A DNA stretch of 64,000 nt from Pseudomonas parakoreensis (GTDB lineage: Bacteria > Pseudomonadota > Gammaproteobacteria > Pseudomonadales > Pseudomonadaceae), in the NCBI RefSeq assembly GCF_021602155.1, contig NZ_BQHY01000002.1, forward strand, positions 310,001 through 374,000, written 5' to 3'. Below are positions 50,242-60,537 of this stretch, one piece after another. The position numbers and the translations under genes were made by a program. Below the pieces are notes generated by a model that saw only the letters and a program-made list of their open reading frames with translations, made no database searches and was not told the origin of the DNA. The stretch's first letter is position 1. Every line of letters starts with the position of its first letter.

Positions 50242-50355
50242 GCTGGCCCTTCCCCCAATGCACACGTAACAGTCGGGGTGAAGAATAACCGTCATTGGGC
50301 GGTTTTGCATGGGCTCTGTCCAAGACAAAACCCTGCATGAGACTGAGATGTTTTT

Positions 50356-50384
50356 TGTGGCGAGGGAGCTTGCTCCCTCGCCAC
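50356..50384. repeat. Compact family-C palindrome
   Basis: GTGGCGAGGGAGC and GCTCCCTCGCCAC form a 13-bp stem with a two-base loop, just after the end of the MHYT-GGDEF-EAL gene. Confidence 0.85.
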
Positions 50385-50393
50385 CGTTTGCAG

Positions 50394-52475
50394 TCAGACA
50401 GCCGCCTGAGCCTTTCCACGGGTGAGGTTCTGCATGAACGCGTCCGCCGGCATCGGATGCCCCAACAGATAGCCCTGCAACGAATCACAGCCCAACTGCG
50501 TGAGGAAGTCCTGCTGTACGCCAGTCTCCACGCCCTCGGCAACAATGCGCAAACCGAGCGCCTGGCCCAGCGCCACAATCGCCGAGACGATGGCCGCGTC
50601 ATCGCTGTCGTGCTCCAGATCGCGGACAAACCCTCGGTCGATCTTCAGCTCGTTGGCCGGCAAGCGCTTGAGGTACATCAGGCTCGAATAACCGGTGCCG
50701 AAGTCGTCGATCGACAGGTCGACGCCCATGTCCGACAACTCCTGCAACACCGTCATGCTGGCATCAGCGTCACTCATGGCCGTGGTTTCAGTGATTTCCA
50801 GCGTCAGGCTGTTGGCCGGCAAATGATGCGTGGCCAGCGCCCGGGCCACACTCTGTACCAGTCCCGCGTGGCAGAACTGTAACGCCGAGAGGTTCACTGC
50901 AATGCGCCAGTCGGTGTAACCGAGCACATACCATTCGCGCATCTGCCGGCAGGCCTCGTTGAGTACCCAGTCGCCGATGGCGATGATCAGGCCGGTCTTC
51001 TCCGCCAGATCGATGAACTTGTCCGGCAGCAACATGCCCTGGGTCGGATGCCGCCAGCGCAGCAACGCTTCGGCCCCCACCGGACGACCGCTGGCAGCGT
51101 CGAATTTGGGTTGAAAATACAGGCTGAACTGCCGGTGCTCCAGCGCGGCGCGCAGATCTTGCAGCAACTGCAGCTGCTTGCGTGCGTTGCTGTTCATCGA
51201 GGCATCGAAGAAGCTGTAGCCGTTTTTACCGCCGCCCTTGGCGTGATACATCGCCGCATCGGCGTTCATCAGCAGTTCCTGAGCGCTCTGGCCATTCCCC
51301 GGGTACAGGGCAATGCCGACGCTGGCGGAAATCTGCAACTCATGCTCGGCCACGCGGAATGACTGGCCGATCAGGCCGACCTGACGCGCTGCCAGGCTCA
51401 GGGCATCGTTGGGCTCGGTCAGACGCACCAGCAGCACGAACTCGTCGCCGCCAATTCGCGCCAGCGTGTCCTGACTGCGCAAATCTTCGCGCAGGCGCAC
51501 ACCGACTTCGCGCAGCAACTGGTCGCCCATGTGGTGGCCGAAGGCATCGTTGACCGGTTTGAAACCGTCCAGATCAATGAACATCAGCGCAAAACAGCCG
51601 CCCTGCTCCTCGACCTTCTTCATCGCCTGATTGATCCGGTCGTCCAGCAGCATGCGGTTCGGCAGACCTGTGAGGGTATCGTGCAACGCCAGTTGCGTCA
51701 GTTCACGGTTGGCCAGGGTCAGCGAATGCGCCAGATCGGCAGTGCGTGCTTCGAGGCGAGCATCGAGAATCGAGGTCAGCAGGGCGATCGACAGCACCGC
51801 CAGCGTGGTGATCAGCACCAGATTGTCGAGGCCGTTACCCTTGAGACCGTCGAGCGTCGCGCCGCAGAAACTGCCATCAGGAAACTGCGCGGCGGCCATG
51901 CCCGTGTAGTGCATGCCGACAATCGCGATGCCCATGATCACCGCCGCACCGCCGCGAATCAGGCGCACATAAGGCGAGTGCTGGCGCAGGCGAAAGGCGA
52001 TCCATAACGCCGCCGCCGATGCACCGACCGCAATCAGCAATGAGGCGCCGAACAGGGTCGGGTCGTAATCGATGCCCGGCGTCATGCGCAGTGCCGCCAT
52101 GCCGGTGTAATGCATGGCGCTGATGCCGGCGCCCATGACCAAGGCGCCGAAACCCAACTGCAGAATCGGCAGTTTCGGCTGGCTGACCAGCCACAGGGCA
52201 AACCCGCACGACAGAACGGCAATCAGCAGCGACAGCGCGGTCACCGGAATGTCGTAGCCCAGTTCGATCGGCAACTTGAAGGCCAGCATGCCGATGAAAT
52301 GCATCGACCAGACGCCAACCCCCATTGCCAGTGCGCCACCCGCCGTCCAGAAATGCACCGCGCGCCCACGGGCACTGGCAATGCGCCCGGTCAGGTCGAG
52401 CGCGGTGTAGGACGCGAGGATCGCCACACACAAAGAAATGAAAACCAGGGTGAAGGAATAATTACCGATGAGCAT
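50394..52475 (-). CDS. MHYT-GGDEF-EAL membrane cyclic-di-GMP enzyme
   Basis: A 693-residue inner-membrane protein. Residues about 1-245 form an MHYT domain with seven helices and three motif copies (SMHFIGM, AMHYTGM, GMHYTGM), thought to bind copper and sense oxygen, CO or NO. A GGDEF domain follows (about 265-425) with RIGGDEF intact and an inhibitory-site RSQD five residues before it. The EAL domain (about 440-685) has GAEALLRW, DDFGTGYSS and EGVET, so both diguanylate cyclase and phosphodiesterase sites look functional. The architecture matches NbdA/MucR-type proteins of P. aeruginosa, which affect dispersal or alginate. Start at 52475 follows the family pattern MLIGNYS. Confidence 0.92.
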   Translation of the reverse strand: MLIGNYSFTLVFISLCVAILASYTALDLTGRIASARGRAVHFWTAGGALAMGVGVWSMHFIGMLAFKLPIELGYDIPVTALSLLIAVLSCGFALWLVSQPKLPILQLGFGALVMGAGISAMHYTGMAALRMTPGIDYDPTLFGASLLIAVGASAAALWIAFRLRQHSPYVRLIRGGAAVIMGIAIVGMHYTGMAAAQFPDGSFCGATLDGLKGNGLDNLVLITTLAVLSIALLTSILDARLEARTADLAHSLTLANRELTQLALHDTLTGLPNRMLLDDRINQAMKKVEEQGGCFALMFIDLDGFKPVNDAFGHHMGDQLLREVGVRLREDLRSQDTLARIGGDEFVLLVRLTEPNDALSLAARQVGLIGQSFRVAEHELQISASVGIALYPGNGQSAQELLMNADAAMYHAKGGGKNGYSFFDASMNSNARKQLQLLQDLRAALEHRQFSLYFQPKFDAASGRPVGAEALLRWRHPTQGMLLPDKFIDLAEKTGLIIAIGDWVLNEACRQMREWYVLGYTDWRIAVNLSALQFCHAGLVQSVARALATHHLPANSLTLEITETTAMSDADASMTVLQELSDMGVDLSIDDFGTGYSSLMYLKRLPANELKIDRGFVRDLEHDSDDAAIVSAIVALGQALGLRIVAEGVETGVQQDFLTQLGCDSLQGYLLGHPMPADAFMQNLTRGKAQAAV

Positions 52476-52645
52476 GAAGATTCTCGCGACCACCCGCGCC
52501 GTACTGCGTCCATTCTCGGCCGGGCAAATGCGGCGATTGTACTGATTGCGCGGAAGAACGCACTGACAAAGTAATCATTTTGCCATCAACCCGATGAAAC
52601 GCTTGTTTGAGGGTTTTGCGAGGCTCTGGAGCAACCATCACAACC

Positions 52646-52724
52646 TGTAGGAGCTGCGGCACGCTGCGATCTTTTGACCTTGTTTTTCAAGATCAAAAGA
52701 TCGCAGCGTGCCGCAGCTCCTACA
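52646..52724. repeat. REP-type inverted pair, family A variant (TGCGGCACGCTGCG)
   Basis: Variant family-A hairpin directly downstream of the efflux operon, probably its transcript end. Confidence 0.88.
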
Positions 52725-52728
52725 CGAT

Positions 52729-54189
52729 TTATTCGGTGGCCAGTTGACCGTCCCAGCCGCCACCCAGCGCTGCAATCAATTGCACGCTGGCAATCAGGCG
52801 ATTCTGCAGGATATTGAGCACAGTGCGCTCGTTGCTCAGCGCCGTGGCTTGCACCACAACCACATCGATGTAGGCGATCAGCCCGGCCTTGTACTGGTTC
52901 TGGGTCAGACGCAGCGAGTCGCGCGCCGCATCCAGTGCTTCCTGACGCACCGCAGCCTCGTCTTCATATACCTTCAATTGCACCAGATAGTTTTCCACTT
53001 CGCGGAAACCATCGAGCACCGTCTGGCGGTACTTGGCGACGGTCTGGTCGTACACCGCCTCGGTACGGTCAACCTCGGCCGAACGGATGCCACCGTCGAA
53101 GATCGGCAAGTCCAGCTTCGGCCCGACCGACCAGAAACGGTTGGGTATGGTCAAAAGATTTTTCGAAGTACTGCTGCTGTAGCCGCCGCTCATGCTCAAC
53201 GTCAGATCCGGGTAATAGGCGGCTTTGGCCACACCGATATTGGCGTTGGCAGCGATCACCGAGCGCTCCGCCGAGGCAATGTCCGGGCGCCGTTCCAGCA
53301 ACTGCGACGGCAGGCTCAGAGGAATTTGCGGCAGGTTCGGGATGTTCTGGGTCTCGGCGATGCTGAACTCGGCCGGCGCCTGGCCGGTGAGCACGGCGAT
53401 TGCATTTTCGAATTGCGCACGTTGCCAGATCAGGTCCACCAGATCGGCCTGGGTGGTTTTCAACTGGGTCTGTGCCTGCGCCACCGCATCGCGCCCGGAG
53501 ATCCCGGCGCGGTACTGGTTCTGAGTCATTTGCAGGGATTTCTCGTAGGCCGCGACTGTGGCCTCAAGCAAGCGTTTCTGCTGATCGATCACCCGCAGTT
53601 GCAGGTAGTTCTGCACCAGTTCCGACTGCTGGCTCAGACGCATCGCGGCCAGATCGGCGAAGCTCGCCTGGGCGCTGGCCTCGTTGGCCTCCAGGCCTCG
53701 GCGCAATTTGCCCCAGATATCCGCTTCCCAACTCACGCCCAACTGCGCGTTGTAGGTATCGCGAATCCCGCTGGAAGAACTGCTCAGGCTCGAACTGCTG
53801 CTGCCGGTGCCCTGACTGGAGCGGGTCTTGCCCACGCTCAGGTCGACATTGGGGTAAAACGCCCCACGGGCACTGCGCACCAAGGCCTGGGCCTGACGGT
53901 ACTGCGCTTCGGATTGCGCCACGGTCTGGTTGGAGCTGTTGAGTTTCTCGATCAGGCCATTGAGCTGCTGATCGCCATACAACTCCCACCAGGCACCGCG
54001 CGCCAGCGCGTCACTCGGATTGGCCTGGCGCCAGCCCTCGGCCTCTTTGTACTGTGCAACCTCGGCAGTCTGCGGGCGCTGATAGTCCGGGCCGACGGCG
54101 CAGGCACTGAGCATCGCCACGCACAGCGACAGGCTCAACAGGCGCGAACCGCGCGCAGTGGCCAGATTGAGTAGCGAACGGTCGGTCAT
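52729..54189 (-). CDS. opmB: RND efflux outer-membrane lipoprotein (OpmB-like)
   Basis: A 486-residue TolC-like outer-membrane factor of the NodT branch. It has a lipoprotein signal with lipobox LSAC (Cys about 30) followed by AVGPDYQRP, the family's hallmark, and two repeated OEP halves. It forms the outer channel for the MuxABC pump. The start overlaps the muxC stop by four bases (ATGA). Assignment to opmB rests on its place after a two-permease Mux/Mdt operon. Confidence 0.9.
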   Translation of the reverse strand: MTDRSLLNLATARGSRLLSLSLCVAMLSACAVGPDYQRPQTAEVAQYKEAEGWRQANPSDALARGAWWELYGDQQLNGLIEKLNSSNQTVAQSEAQYRQAQALVRSARGAFYPNVDLSVGKTRSSQGTGSSSSSLSSSSSGIRDTYNAQLGVSWEADIWGKLRRGLEANEASAQASFADLAAMRLSQQSELVQNYLQLRVIDQQKRLLEATVAAYEKSLQMTQNQYRAGISGRDAVAQAQTQLKTTQADLVDLIWQRAQFENAIAVLTGQAPAEFSIAETQNIPNLPQIPLSLPSQLLERRPDIASAERSVIAANANIGVAKAAYYPDLTLSMSGGYSSSTSKNLLTIPNRFWSVGPKLDLPIFDGGIRSAEVDRTEAVYDQTVAKYRQTVLDGFREVENYLVQLKVYEDEAAVRQEALDAARDSLRLTQNQYKAGLIAYIDVVVVQATALSNERTVLNILQNRLIASVQLIAALGGGWDGQLATE

Positions 54190-57100
54190 AGCGGAGTTTC
54201 CAGAGCAGCGTCAGTACGCACGCCACGCCACTTGTTGAAGCGGTGGCGCAGCTTGTCGAGATAGAGGTAAACCACAGGCGTGGTGTAAAGGGTCAGGACC
54301 TGACTGAAGATCAGGCCGCCGATGATGGTCAGGCCCAGGGGCTGGCGCATTTCCGCGCCTTCCGCACGGCTGAGCAACAGCGGCAAGGCACCGAGAATGG
54401 CCGCCAGGGTGGTCATCAGAATCGGCCGCAGCCGTTGCAGGCAGGCGCTGCGGATCGACTCCAGCGGCGACAGGCCCTGATGGCGCTCCAGTTGCAACGC
54501 CAGGTCGATCATCAGAATGGCGTTTTTCTTCACCACCCCGATCAGCAGGAACAGTCCGAGCAGCGAAATCAGACTGAATTCGCCGCCCAGCGCGTAGATC
54601 GAGAGCAATGCGCCGACCCCGGCCGAGGGCAAGGTCGAGAGGATCGTCAGCGGGTGAATGTAGCTTTCATACAGCACACCGAGCACCAGATACACCGCGA
54701 GCAATGCACCGAGGATCATGAACGGCTGGCTCTTCTGCGTCGCGGCAAAGGCATCGGCGGTGCCGGCCATTTTCGCGATCACGTCTTCCGGCAGACCGAC
54801 CTTGGCAATCGCCCGCTCGATGGCGGCACTGCCCTGCTCCACAGTCACGCCTTCGGCCATGTCGAAGGCGATGCTTTCGGACGCAAACTGGCCTTCGTGG
54901 CTGACGCGGTCGTCTTCCAGGCTGTTTTCGTAATGGGCAATGGTCGACAACGGAATCCGCGCACCGTCAGCGGTAATCACCTGCACCTGATTGAGGGTCA
55001 CCGGATCCTGCGCGTACTTCTGATTGACCTCCATCACCACCTGATACTGGTTGAGGCTGTCGTAGATCGTCGAAATCTGCCGCTGGCTGTAGGCGTTGTT
55101 CAGCACCGCCGTGACCATGTTCATGTCGACCCCGAGGCGCTTGGCCTGATCGCGGTCGACGATCAGCGTCACCTGCTGCGCACCGCGTCCTTCGCGGGCA
55201 TCAATCGCAGTCAGCTCCGGCAGTGCGCGCAGCGCAGTCACCACTTTCGGGTACCACTCGCGCAGGGCGCCCAGGTCCCCGCTTTGCAGGATATAGCTGT
55301 ATTGCGAGGTGGTCTGTTCGCGACCGCCGCCGAACTGCAGGTCCTGATCCGCCATCAGCATCAACTGGGCCCCGGGGACCTTGGGCATCTCCTTGCGCAG
55401 GCGTTCGATGACTTTCTGCGCCGACAGGTTGCGTTCCTTGATCGGTTTCAGGCGCACCAGCATGAACGCGTTGTTGGTGCCGTTGGTGCCACCGATGAAC
55501 CCGGCCACGCTCTCCACCGCTTCGTCCTTGAGTACGGCGCGGCGGAAGGTTTCCATTTTCGGCTGCATCACGCTGAACGACAGACCGTCGTCACCCCGCA
55601 CGAAACCGATCAACTGGCCGGTGTCCTGCTGCGGCATGAACGTCTTCGGCACCACCACGTACAGCGCGACGTTGACCCCGACCGTGATGATGAGGCTGAG
55701 CAAGGTCAGACGCCGATGGCGCAACACCCAGTCGAGGCTGGTCGCATATTTGCCGACCATCCAGTCGTTGGTCTTGCGGCTCCAGCGTTGCAGGCGGTTT
55801 TCCTGGCCCGGCGTATGCGGTTTGAGCCAGCGCGCGCAGAGCATCGGCGTCAACGTCAGCGAGACCACCAGCGACACCACGATCGCCGCCGCCAGGGTGA
55901 TGGAAAACTCGCGGAACAGGCTCTCGACAATGCCGCCCATGAACAGGATCGAGAGGAACACCGCCACCAGCGACACGTTCATCGACAACAAGGTAAAACC
56001 GACTTCCTTGGCCCCGAGGTACGCGGCCTTCATCGGTTTGACGCCTTCGTCGATGTGCCGGGAAATGTTTTCCAGCACCACGATGGCATCGTCCACCACC
56101 AGCCCGGTGGCCAGAATCAACGCCATCAGCGACAGGTTATTCAGCGAAAAACCGTAGAGGTACATCACCGCGAACGTGCCGACCAGCGACACCGGCACCG
56201 CCAGCGTCGGAATCAGCGAGGCGCGGAAGTTACCCAGGAACAGGAACACCACCAGAATCACCAGCGCCACAGCGATCAGCAAGGTCATTTCCGCTTCGTG
56301 GAGGGTGGCCTTGATCACCGGCGAGCGGTCCATCGCCAGATTCAGCTTCACGCTGGCCGGCAGCACCGCTTGCAAGGCCGGCAACTGCGCCTTGATCTCG
56401 TTGACCGTCTCGATGATGTTGGCGCCGGCCTGGCGGTTGATCACCAGCAACACCGCCGCGTCATCGTTGAAGAAACCGCTGTTGTAACGGTCTTCGACGC
56501 CGTCGCTGACCTTGGCCACGTCCTTCAGACGCAGGGCCGCGCCGTCCTTGTAATGGATGATCAGCGACTCGTAATCCTTGGCTTTTTCCAACTGGTCGTT
56601 GGCCTGGATCTGCCACAGGCGCTCGCCGTCTTCGACCGAGCCCTTGGGCCGGCGTACGTTGGCCGCGGCGATGGTCTTGCGTACATCGTCGAGCGCCACG
56701 CCGTACTGGTTGAGCGCCTGCGGTTCGAGTTCGATACGCACCGCCGGCAGCGAACTGCCACCGATCTGCACCTCACCCACGCCCTGCACCTGGGACAGGC
56801 TCTGCGACAGGATGGTCGAGGCCAGGTCATAGAGCTGGCCTTTTTCCAACACGTCCGAGGTCAGCGACAGCACCATGATCGGCGCTTGCGACGGGTTGAC
56901 CTTCTTGTAGGTCGGCATGCTGCGCATCCCGCTCGGCAACAGGTTGCGCGAAGCGTTGATCGCCGCCTGCACCTCGCGCGCCGCGCCGTTGATGTCGCGG
57001 TCGAGGTCAAATTGCAGAATGACCCGGGTCGACCCCTGGCTGGAACGGCTGCTCATGGTGTTGACGCCGGCAATCGCGCCGAACGAGCGTTCCAGCGGCG

Positions 57101-57293
57101 TCGCCACCGTGGACGCCATCACTTCGGGACTGGCACCGGGCAGACTGGCCTGGACCACGATCACCGGGAAATCCATTTGCGGCAGCGGCGATACTGGCAG
57201 CAGGCCGAAACTGACACCGCCCAGCAACATGATCGCCAGGCTCAGGAGCATGGTCGCGACCGGGCGCTTGATAAAAGGACCGGAGAGGTTCAT
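54186..57293 (-). CDS. muxC: RND permease MuxC-like
   Basis: A 1035-residue inner-membrane proton/drug antiporter of the HAE1 group with twelve helices and two large periplasmic loops. Helix 4 holds the VVDDAIVVLENISRH proton-relay Asp pair, and the N-terminus FIKRPVATMLL is typical. MuxB and MuxC together form a mixed trimer in P. aeruginosa, where the pump exports novobiocin, aztreonam, macrolides and others. The ATG at 57293 gives the conserved MNLSGPFIKRP start; a repeat-containing gap of 142 bases separates it from muxB. Confidence 0.93.
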   Translation of the reverse strand: MNLSGPFIKRPVATMLLSLAIMLLGGVSFGLLPVSPLPQMDFPVIVVQASLPGASPEVMASTVATPLERSFGAIAGVNTMSSRSSQGSTRVILQFDLDRDINGAAREVQAAINASRNLLPSGMRSMPTYKKVNPSQAPIMVLSLTSDVLEKGQLYDLASTILSQSLSQVQGVGEVQIGGSSLPAVRIELEPQALNQYGVALDDVRKTIAAANVRRPKGSVEDGERLWQIQANDQLEKAKDYESLIIHYKDGAALRLKDVAKVSDGVEDRYNSGFFNDDAAVLLVINRQAGANIIETVNEIKAQLPALQAVLPASVKLNLAMDRSPVIKATLHEAEMTLLIAVALVILVVFLFLGNFRASLIPTLAVPVSLVGTFAVMYLYGFSLNNLSLMALILATGLVVDDAIVVLENISRHIDEGVKPMKAAYLGAKEVGFTLLSMNVSLVAVFLSILFMGGIVESLFREFSITLAAAIVVSLVVSLTLTPMLCARWLKPHTPGQENRLQRWSRKTNDWMVGKYATSLDWVLRHRRLTLLSLIITVGVNVALYVVVPKTFMPQQDTGQLIGFVRGDDGLSFSVMQPKMETFRRAVLKDEAVESVAGFIGGTNGTNNAFMLVRLKPIKERNLSAQKVIERLRKEMPKVPGAQLMLMADQDLQFGGGREQTTSQYSYILQSGDLGALREWYPKVVTALRALPELTAIDAREGRGAQQVTLIVDRDQAKRLGVDMNMVTAVLNNAYSQRQISTIYDSLNQYQVVMEVNQKYAQDPVTLNQVQVITADGARIPLSTIAHYENSLEDDRVSHEGQFASESIAFDMAEGVTVEQGSAAIERAIAKVGLPEDVIAKMAGTADAFAATQKSQPFMILGALLAVYLVLGVLYESYIHPLTILSTLPSAGVGALLSIYALGGEFSLISLLGLFLLIGVVKKNAILMIDLALQLERHQGLSPLESIRSACLQRLRPILMTTLAAILGALPLLLSRAEGAEMRQPLGLTIIGGLIFSQVLTLYTTPVVYLYLDKLRHRFNKWRGVRTDAALETPL

Positions 57294-57325
57294 TGACCGC
57301 AATCCCCATCAACACACCTACCCAC

Positions 57326-57415
57326 TGTGGGAGCGAGCCTGCTCGCGAAGACGGTCTGACATTCAACCTTGATGGTGACTGATCCAGCGCTTTCGCGAGC
57401 AGGCTCGCTCCCACA
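57326..57415. repeat. REP-type inverted pair, family B, inside the mux operon
   Basis: TGTGGGAGCGAGCCTGCTCG and its inverse copy fill the gap between muxB and muxC, both on the minus strand. Confidence 0.9.
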
Positions 57416-57435
57416 GTGGATGAGGTGCTGCAACG

Positions 57436-60400
57436 TCATACCACCACCTCATCACGGTCAGCATTGGTCTTGCCAAAGCGCCGACCGAGGCGGTCGAAAT
57501 ACAGGTAGATCACCGGCGTGGTGAACAGGGTCAGCACCTGACTCACCAGCAGGCCGCCGACCATCACCAGACCCAGCGGCTGACGCAGTTCAGCCCCGGA
57601 ACCGGTGGCGAGCATCAACGGCACGGCACCGAACAACGCCGCCAGCGTCGTCATCAGAATCGGCCGGAAGCGCAGCAGCGCCGCCTGATAGATCGCCTGT
57701 TCCGGCGCCATGCCCTGGGTGCGTTCGGCGTCGAGGGCGAAGTCGATCATCATGATCGCGTTTTTCTTGACGATGCCGATCAATAGGATGATGCCGATGA
57801 TCGCGATCATGCCCAGGTCATTGCCGCTGAGCAGCAACGCCAGCAAGGCGCCGACCGCCGCCGACGGCAGGGTCGAGAGAATGGTGATCGGGTGAATGTA
57901 ACTTTCGTACAGCACGCCGAGCACGATGTACATGGTCACCACCGCCGCCAGAATCAGCAGCAAGGTGCTCGACAGCGAAGCCTGGAATGCCTCGGCCGCC
58001 CCCTGGAACTGGGTCTGCACGCCAATCGGCATGCCGATGTCCTTCTGTACCTGTTCGATGATGTCCACCGCATGCCCCAGCGCCACGCCGGGCGCCAGGT
58101 TGAACGACATCATCACCGCCGGGAACTGGCCGATGTGGGTGATCGCCAGTTGCGCCTGACGCTCTTCGACATGGGCCAGACTCGACAGACGCACCTGTGC
58201 ACCGTCAGTGGTCTTGACGTGAATCTGGTCCAGCGCCGCCGGCCCGATCTTCTCCCCCGCCTGTGCCTGCAGCACCACGCGGTACTGGCTGGCCTGGGTG
58301 TAAATGGTCGAGATCTGCCGCTGCCCGAAGGCGTCATACAGCGCATCGGTGATGTTCTGCACCGAAACGCCGAGGCGCGACGCCGCATCGCGGTCGATCA
58401 CCAGATAGACCTGCAAGCCTTTGTCCTGCAAGTCGCTGGCAACGTCGGTCAATTCCGGTTGCTGCGCCAAGGCTTCGACCAGACGCCCGCTCCACTGGCT
58501 GAGCAATTCGGCGTCCGGTGAGGACATGCTGAACTGGTACTGGGTACGGCTGACCCGATCCTCAATAGTCAAATCCTGCACCGGTTGCATGAACAGACGA
58601 ATGCCGACCAGTTTGTCCAGTTGCGGCTGCAGACGCGCGATCACCTCGGTGGCGCTCAGGTCACGCTGGCCGTGAGGCTTGAGGTTGATCAGCAGACGAC
58701 CGCTGTTGAGCGTGGCGTTGTCGCCGTCGACACCGATGTAGGACGACAGACTCTCCACCGCCGGATCTTCAAGAATCACCTTGGCCAGCGCCTGCTGACG
58801 CTCGCCCATCGCCGCGAAAGAAATCGACTGCGGTGCTTCGGAAATACCCTGGATCACCCCGGTGTCCTGCACCGGGAAGAAGCCCTTGGGCACCACCATG
58901 TACAGGAACACGGTCAGTGCCAGCGTGCCGATGGCCACCAACAGGGTCAGCGGCTGGTGTTTGAGCACCCACTGCAACTTGCGTCCGTAGGCGGCGATCA
59001 TCCAGTCGATGAAGCCGCCGCTGGCCCGGTAGAAACGGCCCTGCTCGTGGGCTTCCGGCTCTCTTTTGAGCAGGCGTGCACACATCATCGGCGTCAACGT
59101 CAGCGAAACCACCAGCGAAATCAGGATCGCCACCGCCAGAGTGATGGCGAACTCGCGGAACAGTCGACCGACCACGTCAGCCATGAACAGCAGCGGAATC
59201 AGTACCGCGATCAGCGACAGGGTCAGGGAAATCAGGGTGAAGCCGATCTGTTTCGCGCCTTTGAGCGCCGCCTGCATCGGGCTGTCGCCCTCTTCGATGA
59301 AGCGCGCGATGTTTTCCAGCATCACGATCGCATCGTCGACCACGAAACCGGTCGCGATGGTCAGCGCCATCAAGGTCAGGTTGTTGACCGAGAAGCCGGC
59401 CAGGTACATCACGCCAAACGTACCGATCAGCGACAGCGGCACCGCCACCGACGGAATGATCGTCGCGCTGGCCCGCCGCAGAAACAGGAACGTCACCATC
59501 ACCACCAGCGCGATGGCGATCAGCAGTTCGTGCTGCACGTCGGTGACCGAGGCGCGGATGGTCTGGGTGCGGTCGGTGAGCACGGTGACGTCGAGGCCAG
59601 CCGGCAGGTTGTCGGTGATGCTGGGCAGCAAGGCCTTGATCCGGTCGACCACCTCGATCACGTTGGCGCCCGGCTGACGCTGGATGTTCAGCAGCACCGC
59701 CTGATTCTGGTTGGCCCACGCAGCGAGACGTTCGTTCTCGGCGCCGTCGACGATTTCCGCCACATCCTTCAGGCGCAGCGGCGCGCCATTCTTGTAGGCG
59801 AGAATCAGGTTGGCGTAGTCCTTGGGCGACGTCAGCTGGTCGTTGGCATCGAGCATCGAGACCCGGGTCGGGCCGTCGAAGTTACCCTTGGGCTGGTTGA
59901 CGTTGGACGCACCGATCAGGGTGCGCACGTCTTCCAGATTCAGGCTGTTCGCCGCCAATGCTTCCGGGTTGACCTTGATCCGCACGGCCTGACGCTGACC
60001 GCCGGCAATACTGACCATGCCGACGCCACTGATCTGGGCGATCTTCTGCGCCATGCGCGTGTCGACCAGGTCATTGAGCTTGGGCAGCAGCATGGTTTTC
60101 GACGTGATCGCCAGGGTCAGCACCGGGGTGTCCGCCGGGTTGACCTTGTTGTACACCGGCGGTGCCGGCAAGTCGGTCGGCAGCAGGTTGGTCGCGGCGT
60201 TGATCGCGGCCTGCACCTGCTGTTCGGCAACGTCCATGTTGATGTCGAGGCTGAAACGCAGGGTCAGCACCGACGCGCCGCCGGAACTGGTCGAGGCCAT
60301 TTGCGTCAGGCCCGGCATCTGCCCGAACTGGCGTTCGAGCGGCGCGGTCACGGCGCTGGTCATCACGTCGGGACTGGCGCCGGGGTACAGGGTCATGACG

Positions 60401-60537
60401 CGAATGGTCGGGTAATCGACCTGCGGCAACGCCGAGACCGGCAGCAGGCGATAGGCAATCAGGCCGGCCAGCACAATGGCCAGCATGCTCAGGGTGGTAG
60501 CTACCGGACGGAGGATGAACAGCCGCGAAATGTTCAT
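57436..60537 (-). CDS. muxB: RND permease MuxB-like
   Basis: A 1033-residue HAE1-type RND permease beginning [17 protein letters not shown], with helix-4 motif [16 protein letters not shown] and twelve predicted helices. It is the partner of MuxC and resembles E. coli MdtB. The start overlaps the muxA stop (ATGA), so the adaptor and first permease are translationally coupled. Confidence 0.93.
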   Translation of the reverse strand: MNISRLFILRPVATTLSMLAIVLAGLIAYRLLPVSALPQVDYPTIRVMTLYPGASPDVMTSAVTAPLERQFGQMPGLTQMASTSSGGASVLTLRFSLDINMDVAEQQVQAAINAATNLLPTDLPAPPVYNKVNPADTPVLTLAITSKTMLLPKLNDLVDTRMAQKIAQISGVGMVSIAGGQRQAVRIKVNPEALAANSLNLEDVRTLIGASNVNQPKGNFDGPTRVSMLDANDQLTSPKDYANLILAYKNGAPLRLKDVAEIVDGAENERLAAWANQNQAVLLNIQRQPGANVIEVVDRIKALLPSITDNLPAGLDVTVLTDRTQTIRASVTDVQHELLIAIALVVMVTFLFLRRASATIIPSVAVPLSLIGTFGVMYLAGFSVNNLTLMALTIATGFVVDDAIVMLENIARFIEEGDSPMQAALKGAKQIGFTLISLTLSLIAVLIPLLFMADVVGRLFREFAITLAVAILISLVVSLTLTPMMCARLLKREPEAHEQGRFYRASGGFIDWMIAAYGRKLQWVLKHQPLTLLVAIGTLALTVFLYMVVPKGFFPVQDTGVIQGISEAPQSISFAAMGERQQALAKVILEDPAVESLSSYIGVDGDNATLNSGRLLINLKPHGQRDLSATEVIARLQPQLDKLVGIRLFMQPVQDLTIEDRVSRTQYQFSMSSPDAELLSQWSGRLVEALAQQPELTDVASDLQDKGLQVYLVIDRDAASRLGVSVQNITDALYDAFGQRQISTIYTQASQYRVVLQAQAGEKIGPAALDQIHVKTTDGAQVRLSSLAHVEERQAQLAITHIGQFPAVMMSFNLAPGVALGHAVDIIEQVQKDIGMPIGVQTQFQGAAEAFQASLSSTLLLILAAVVTMYIVLGVLYESYIHPITILSTLPSAAVGALLALLLSGNDLGMIAIIGIILLIGIVKKNAIMMIDFALDAERTQGMAPEQAIYQAALLRFRPILMTTLAALFGAVPLMLATGSGAELRQPLGLVMVGGLLVSQVLTLFTTPVIYLYFDRLGRRFGKTNADRDEVVV

